From contig NW_022145551.1 in NCBI RefSeq assembly GCF_000002235.5, positions 1,097,001-1,161,000 on the forward strand: a stretch of DNA of 64,000 nucleotides. The letters run 5' to 3'. The DNA comes from Strongylocentrotus purpuratus (lineage: Eukaryota; Echinodermata; Echinoidea; Camarodonta; Strongylocentrotidae). Positions 55,901 to 61,900 of this stretch are shown here, in pieces. Numbering within the stretch: position 1 is the first letter of the stretch; every line of letters starts with the position of its first letter. The notes under the pieces are model-generated. The model was not told the origin of the DNA. It saw nothing but the letters and a program-made list of their open reading frames with translations, and searched no databases. A program made the position numbers and the translations under genes.

Positions 55901-58900
55901 GGCCGGGGTTCGAACCCGCGACCTCCCGGTTGTGAGGCGGACGCTCTACTGACTGAGCCAACACTCCGGTTTTGATTCTTGTAATTTTCTTCTTATCAAT
56001 CTCTCCCAAAACAGACATCGCCAAGCTTCAGCAAATTCAAAATTCAGCTGCCAGACTAGTTTCTCAATTACCAAGGCAAGAGCACATCACTCTCACCCTT
56101 CTAACTTTCAAGGCACTTCATCAACTCTGTCCCAGCTACATATCTGAACTTTTTACACCTTACGTACCCACTCGATTCCTCCTCTCTGCATCTCAACACC
56201 TCATTGAACCTACGAGCAACAGGACAAAGTCATAAGGATCCAAAAGGTTCTCATCTGCAGCTTCGCTTCTTTGGAACTCTCTCCCCACTACCTTCCGAAC
56301 TCATACACTTTAACTCTATAACACCCTTCTTGCTCAGAGCAGCACATTCGCGTCCACTTACTGAGTGTGATGAAGCGGGTGATTGCGTCGCTTCTGATAG
56401 TCTTAACGTCGTCCCCTACACCCACCGACACCACAGCATACAAGGAGATTGTGTATTCCACATCAGACTGCTCTAACGTCAGGAGCTCCTGGGTAGCATC
56501 GGCAGTAGGACTTCGAGTCTGGCTGGAAGGAGTCCAGCAGAGCTCGTAGGAATCAACCTGAGAGTTCCTAGCAGGCCATGCTAAAGTGACCTCTTGACCT
56601 TCGACTGTCAGGAAGGACAGGCTACCAGGGGTCAGAGGTGCTGTGGAAAGACATGTACATGAATATCATTTATTGTTTAAATAAATTTAATCTAATTTTT
56701 AATTAATATGAATATTTCAATTTGTAATGTTCAAAATCTAAAGTAACAGGACAATTTTGAGGTGAATTCTAAAAAAAGAGAAAATTAACAAATACAGATC
56801 TACATGTGAGTGGTAACATACTGAACAGAAAATCGCTAAATACCTTAAACTTGCCTTCTTATCAGTCTTCTCTCCATATTAAAGGGTCTTCTTTTTTTGT
56901 TTGTTGTTGGAATAATTATTTTATTCAATACTTAAATCACCCGAAAAAACATGTATGCGCACATTTAATAAAAATAAAGTCCAGGTCAAGCAATCGTTAT
57001 TTACATGAAGGGCAATAACAATAAAAATATATCATATTATGACCAAACATAAATTATATACAATATATAGAAATTTTTATTGTAAGTGTTCAAAGTTTCA
57101 GAACTAAATCAAATTTAGGAACAAAGGGGTATTGAGGCTGTTGAGAGCCAGAAGGGTGATTTTACTCAGATTGATTCAATAGTTCACGCCCTTTGGCCCC
57201 ACAGCAGGCAGCAGTTTATGATCAAGCAATATGAAATATTTTGTCTTATTCTCAAACTAAAATGTACTCTGTAAACTTATTTCATAACGAACATACTTGA
57301 CAGTATTTTGTCACTTGTATAATTTACTTGTTCTATTATATATTGTATTAGTGTATGGTTTATATATGGTATGTCATTTAATTACAGGACCAATATGAAA
57401 AACAGCCTTGGTTGATATTGTCATCCTGTATAAATATTTTCAAATAAATAAAATAAATGAATAAATAAATTTGTGGATATTTGAGTGGGAAATAAATCAG
57501 ATCAATAATAAAAATCAAAAAATCAAATCAAATCTAACCTGTGGCAGTAAGTATGGTAGACTGTGTAATTGCATCTCCTTCCACGAGCAGATTCAGGGAG
57601 TACTCTGTGCCTGGCAGCAGGCCCTCAAATAACACCTTACGTTCCTCGTTGATGCCCTGTGATTGGAAATCGGTCCGAGTATTACCAAGAAACAGGTTCA
57701 ACACATAGTTGGTGAATGTTCTATCGGTGACTGCACCCCAGACTACTTCCAGAGACGTTGTGGTTCGATCATTCACGTATAACTGGCCAGCAACCATGGT
57801 TTCTGATATATAATATAATAATAGTTATAAAAATTATATGAATGATAATAATAAAATCAATACTACTACTACTACTACTTAGAATAATAATATCAATAAT
57901 AACAACAGCAATAATAGAAATAAAAAATGAAAATTAATAATAACTATTTAAAAAAATATTAATAATTATCATAATATATTAATATCAAAATGAAAAAATA
58001 ATGATAATGATATTGATAATAATGATAATAATAACAACAACAATAATAATAATGATAAAGTTTATCGGACTCAATTGCCCCCATATTCGATATATGGCTA
58101 AAAAATTTGGACCACACATTTGTGTACGTTGAGTCCCATGTACCTCTTTCTGTTTGCAGTGCATGTGATTTTAGCTCGATAGAGCCAACTATTTGATGAT
58201 ACCAAATTATCCAAACCTCAATATACATGAGTGAACCAATTCTTATCTACTACATAAACAACTTGTCCTAATTGCTACCAGACTGTTACTTTCACAATCT
58301 AATTGCTTGACCAGAACTCAACTTCATCTATCAGTACATGAATGTAGAACTGTATAACCATGTATTTACCTAAGGAGACATCCATGGATGAAACAGCACT
58401 ATCCGTCTCTCCGGACACAGCTACGACCTCAACGTCGTACGTTCCTCCAGGTACCAGGTCTGTGATGAACACCTCAGGACAGGCCTCTCTGGGGATATTG
58501 AAGCTAGCGACACCGTTTTGGCCGACGCCCAACCCCGTCTGTCTGGCTGTCACGCCCACGCGATAGTAATCCAGGACCCCTGCGGAGGCTGGTAGGATCT
58601 TGATCAGAATGGTAGTTGGAGAGAGGATCATGATCTCTATAGTCGGTGCAAGTGGCGCTGAAAGAGAGAAAACAAAAGTCCATGAAAGTCCTTGATTAAG
58701 CTTTAGTTAGTTGTACGCAGGTTTCCTAGGAGAAAAATCTACATATATATTTGTCAATCTGTCGGTCTTACTCAGTGTACTGTTTTAAAAGGGAAATAAA
58801 ACTAGATGGATGTTCGACACACGCAGTCGACAATGATGCCTCTGTCATAGAGCAATTTTTCAAATTCTAGTTTGATTGTAATTCATTAACAGGTTCTCAG

Positions 58901-61900
58901 AATACCCTGATTACAAGCTATTTATTATATACATGTATATACATGTATGACCCTTTGAGCTTTGACCTTAGGCCTAAAAAAAAACTTGTTGTATTGTCCT
59001 TTGGGTGCCAAAACATGGGTCGGTCGGTCGGAAAAGTTTTTTTTTAAAACTATTTTTTTGTCGCCCTCTTTGGGCCGATATTTTTCAGCTTTGAATGTTT
59101 TTGTGTTGTTTTTTCCCGCCCTCTTTTGGCTGATATTTTTCAGTTTTTAATGCTTTAATACATGTGTTTCAGCATCATCATTCCATTGATATCTTTTTCA
59201 CCTCTTAATTATCCTTGGTTTACACAAGGAAGGATTTTGGAATAATTTGATTTTATGCATTTATATTCCATTTAAACAAACAAAATACTTGTTTTTTTAT
59301 TCATTAATTTAAAAAAAATCTAAAAAGCGGTTGAAAAAAAATACTTTATTAAAATGCTGACCATATATTTTCAGATTTTTGGGTCGGTCGCAAAGGGCAA
59401 TCTAATCAGTTAATTGGCTGTGCAAGATACATACATCTCTCGAGTTCCATAGTAATCCATCCATCGGTTCTAATGATAATGTGATCACAAACTATAATGA
59501 GCCCTGTGACCTTTGATCTTGTGACACCCAAGTCTAAGCAGTTCATTAGCTCTTCAAGATACATACATGACCTTAGTCTGGCAGGAATCCATCCATCGGT
59601 TCTTGAGATAATGCGATCACAAGCTATTTTCGCATACACAATGAGCCTGAGACTTTTGACCTTTGACCTCATGACCCCAAAATTTAATCAGTTCATTAGC
59701 TCTGCTAGATACATACATGACCCAAGTTTGGCAAGAATCCATTCATCGGTTCTTGATATAAAGCGATAACGAGAACGGGACGTACGGACGGACAACCCGA
59801 AAACATAATGCCTCCGGCTACTTCCTAACGGAGGCATAAAAATCCAAAAGGGAGGACAGCAATGGGTAACTTTGATTTAAGATATGCAGTCATTATTCTC
59901 TCGCGTTATATATCTTCATATAAAGAAAGTGCAAGTGAGAAAAATACCACTCCTACTTCTAGACATGTTCAAATAGAACCTGTCTCACTAATTCAAGAGC
60001 AATATAAGGCGCGATAGCTCAGTCGGTAGAGCAGTGTTCTTGTAATCCAGGAACCCGGATTCGAAACCAAGGCGATGCGGTAATGCCCTTTGGTAAGGCA
60101 TTAATCCTCATTACCAGGTCCCTCGGATAGGACCTAAAGCCGTCGGCCGTCTGGTTGCTTACTTACAAGCATTTATGCTTTATTAGCAGTCAGGTAAAAT
60201 AACCATCACCATTCATAACAATAAATCTCACCTAAGACATACGTTGCCCTGACTAAACTCTGTGTGCCAGTATCAGGAGTGCCAGAGGAGAGAGCGAAGT
60301 TGTAGATCTGTCCTGGGGTGAGACTATTAAGGAAGACACTGTCCTGGGTGGTAGGAACTGGAGAGGGCGGCACACCATTTGAGGGATCATATTCAAGATA
60401 GTAATTGGAAAAATCTGGTGCATTAGGCCAGGACACAGCCACGCCAAAGGCATCGATTGTGATGAAGACCAAAAGCTCCATTGCTGAAAAGAAAAACAGG
60501 AGGGATTGATATTATGTACAGCAATAATCCCCTCACAGCTCCAACAGAGGAAAACACATTCTGTCAGCAGTAAATATATTTCAGACCTATTTTGTCCATA
60601 TAAACTGAAAATGCAAATCAGCGAATCATTTGGGCATTTGAATCAGTAATGGGAAAAGAATATCTATAGACTACAATAGACATCAGACAATTCAACAATC
60701 AACAGGTTTAACTGACAATAATATGATATCCAAATAAATAATTGAGTAATATTGACTGCCTTCTGGGCAATACTACATATATCGCCCGAACCAAAGGTGA
60801 GGGTGATATATGACAAGTCGTATTGCCCTGAATTAGGCAGTCAATATTACTATTATTAACCACATCAGACATCTAGAGCAAACAAGAAACTCTTACTATT
60901 TTATACTCTTAAATTATGTAGCCTACACTGCACAGGATTTCCTAGCATTAGAAGTTGCAAAAACATCATCATGATTGTTACGTCACAATAGAGTTTGCGC
61001 ATACTACGCATAGTGCGCATTTTCTTATATCGTAATACCAGTAGCTGATGCGCGATGAAATTTACAACTGGCTCTATATTATTGCTCACTAGTTAAACAC
61101 GAATTTTGCCATTGACTTTTCAGATCGGGCAATAATATTTGTTCATTGGTTTACTGTATAACCGTATTGACTGGCAAATTACACACAAAATCCAATTGAC
61201 TTTTCAGATCGGGCAATAATATTTGTCATTGGTTTACTGTAATATTTTTTTCGACTGTAGTTTTGTTGGCTTATCCATCAAACCTTGCGGGCAATAACAT
61301 TTAAAAATTGCCCTGCTCAGATGTCTGATATGGTTAATAATATATTTTATTCATTGAACTTAATTGACATATATATCAATATTTTTTCCAATATACACCG
61401 TTACATCAATAAATGAATTACAAATAACAGAACAGTGTATACTATAGATAGAATACCAGTAATAAACAAACATACTTGTCTTACGATTCATCATCTAGAA
61501 TGTTTTTTTTCATATCATATGTAAATAAATATATACTACATGTACATACTTTAAGTACAAATGGACCATAGTGAAGTTACAATATAAGCCTCTAACTAAC
61601 ACTTTAATTTATTACACAAAGGACCAAAAATACTCATACGTTGGATAGAAACATGTTTAACCACTTGACTGCTCATCACATACATGTACGTGCTTAGTGC
61701 ATCGCACTTTTACGACCGTAGCAGTGCATAAGGCCTAGCCCTACTGTGTAATTAGCACTGCAATGATGTTATACAGGTCTCGAACAGTAGATGGCGCTCT
61801 TCCAAAAAAATACCGGCTTTTTTGTGTAATGCTGTAGCACAGGCGATATGAACGCATTTTAAGCCAATAGTAGTCAAGTGGTTTAATAAGTAAATTACAA

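Noticed and set aside
55897-55968. tRNA-Val-like sequence, minus strand
   Set aside because: The acceptor stem does not pair and a SINE body follows, so I call it a SINE.
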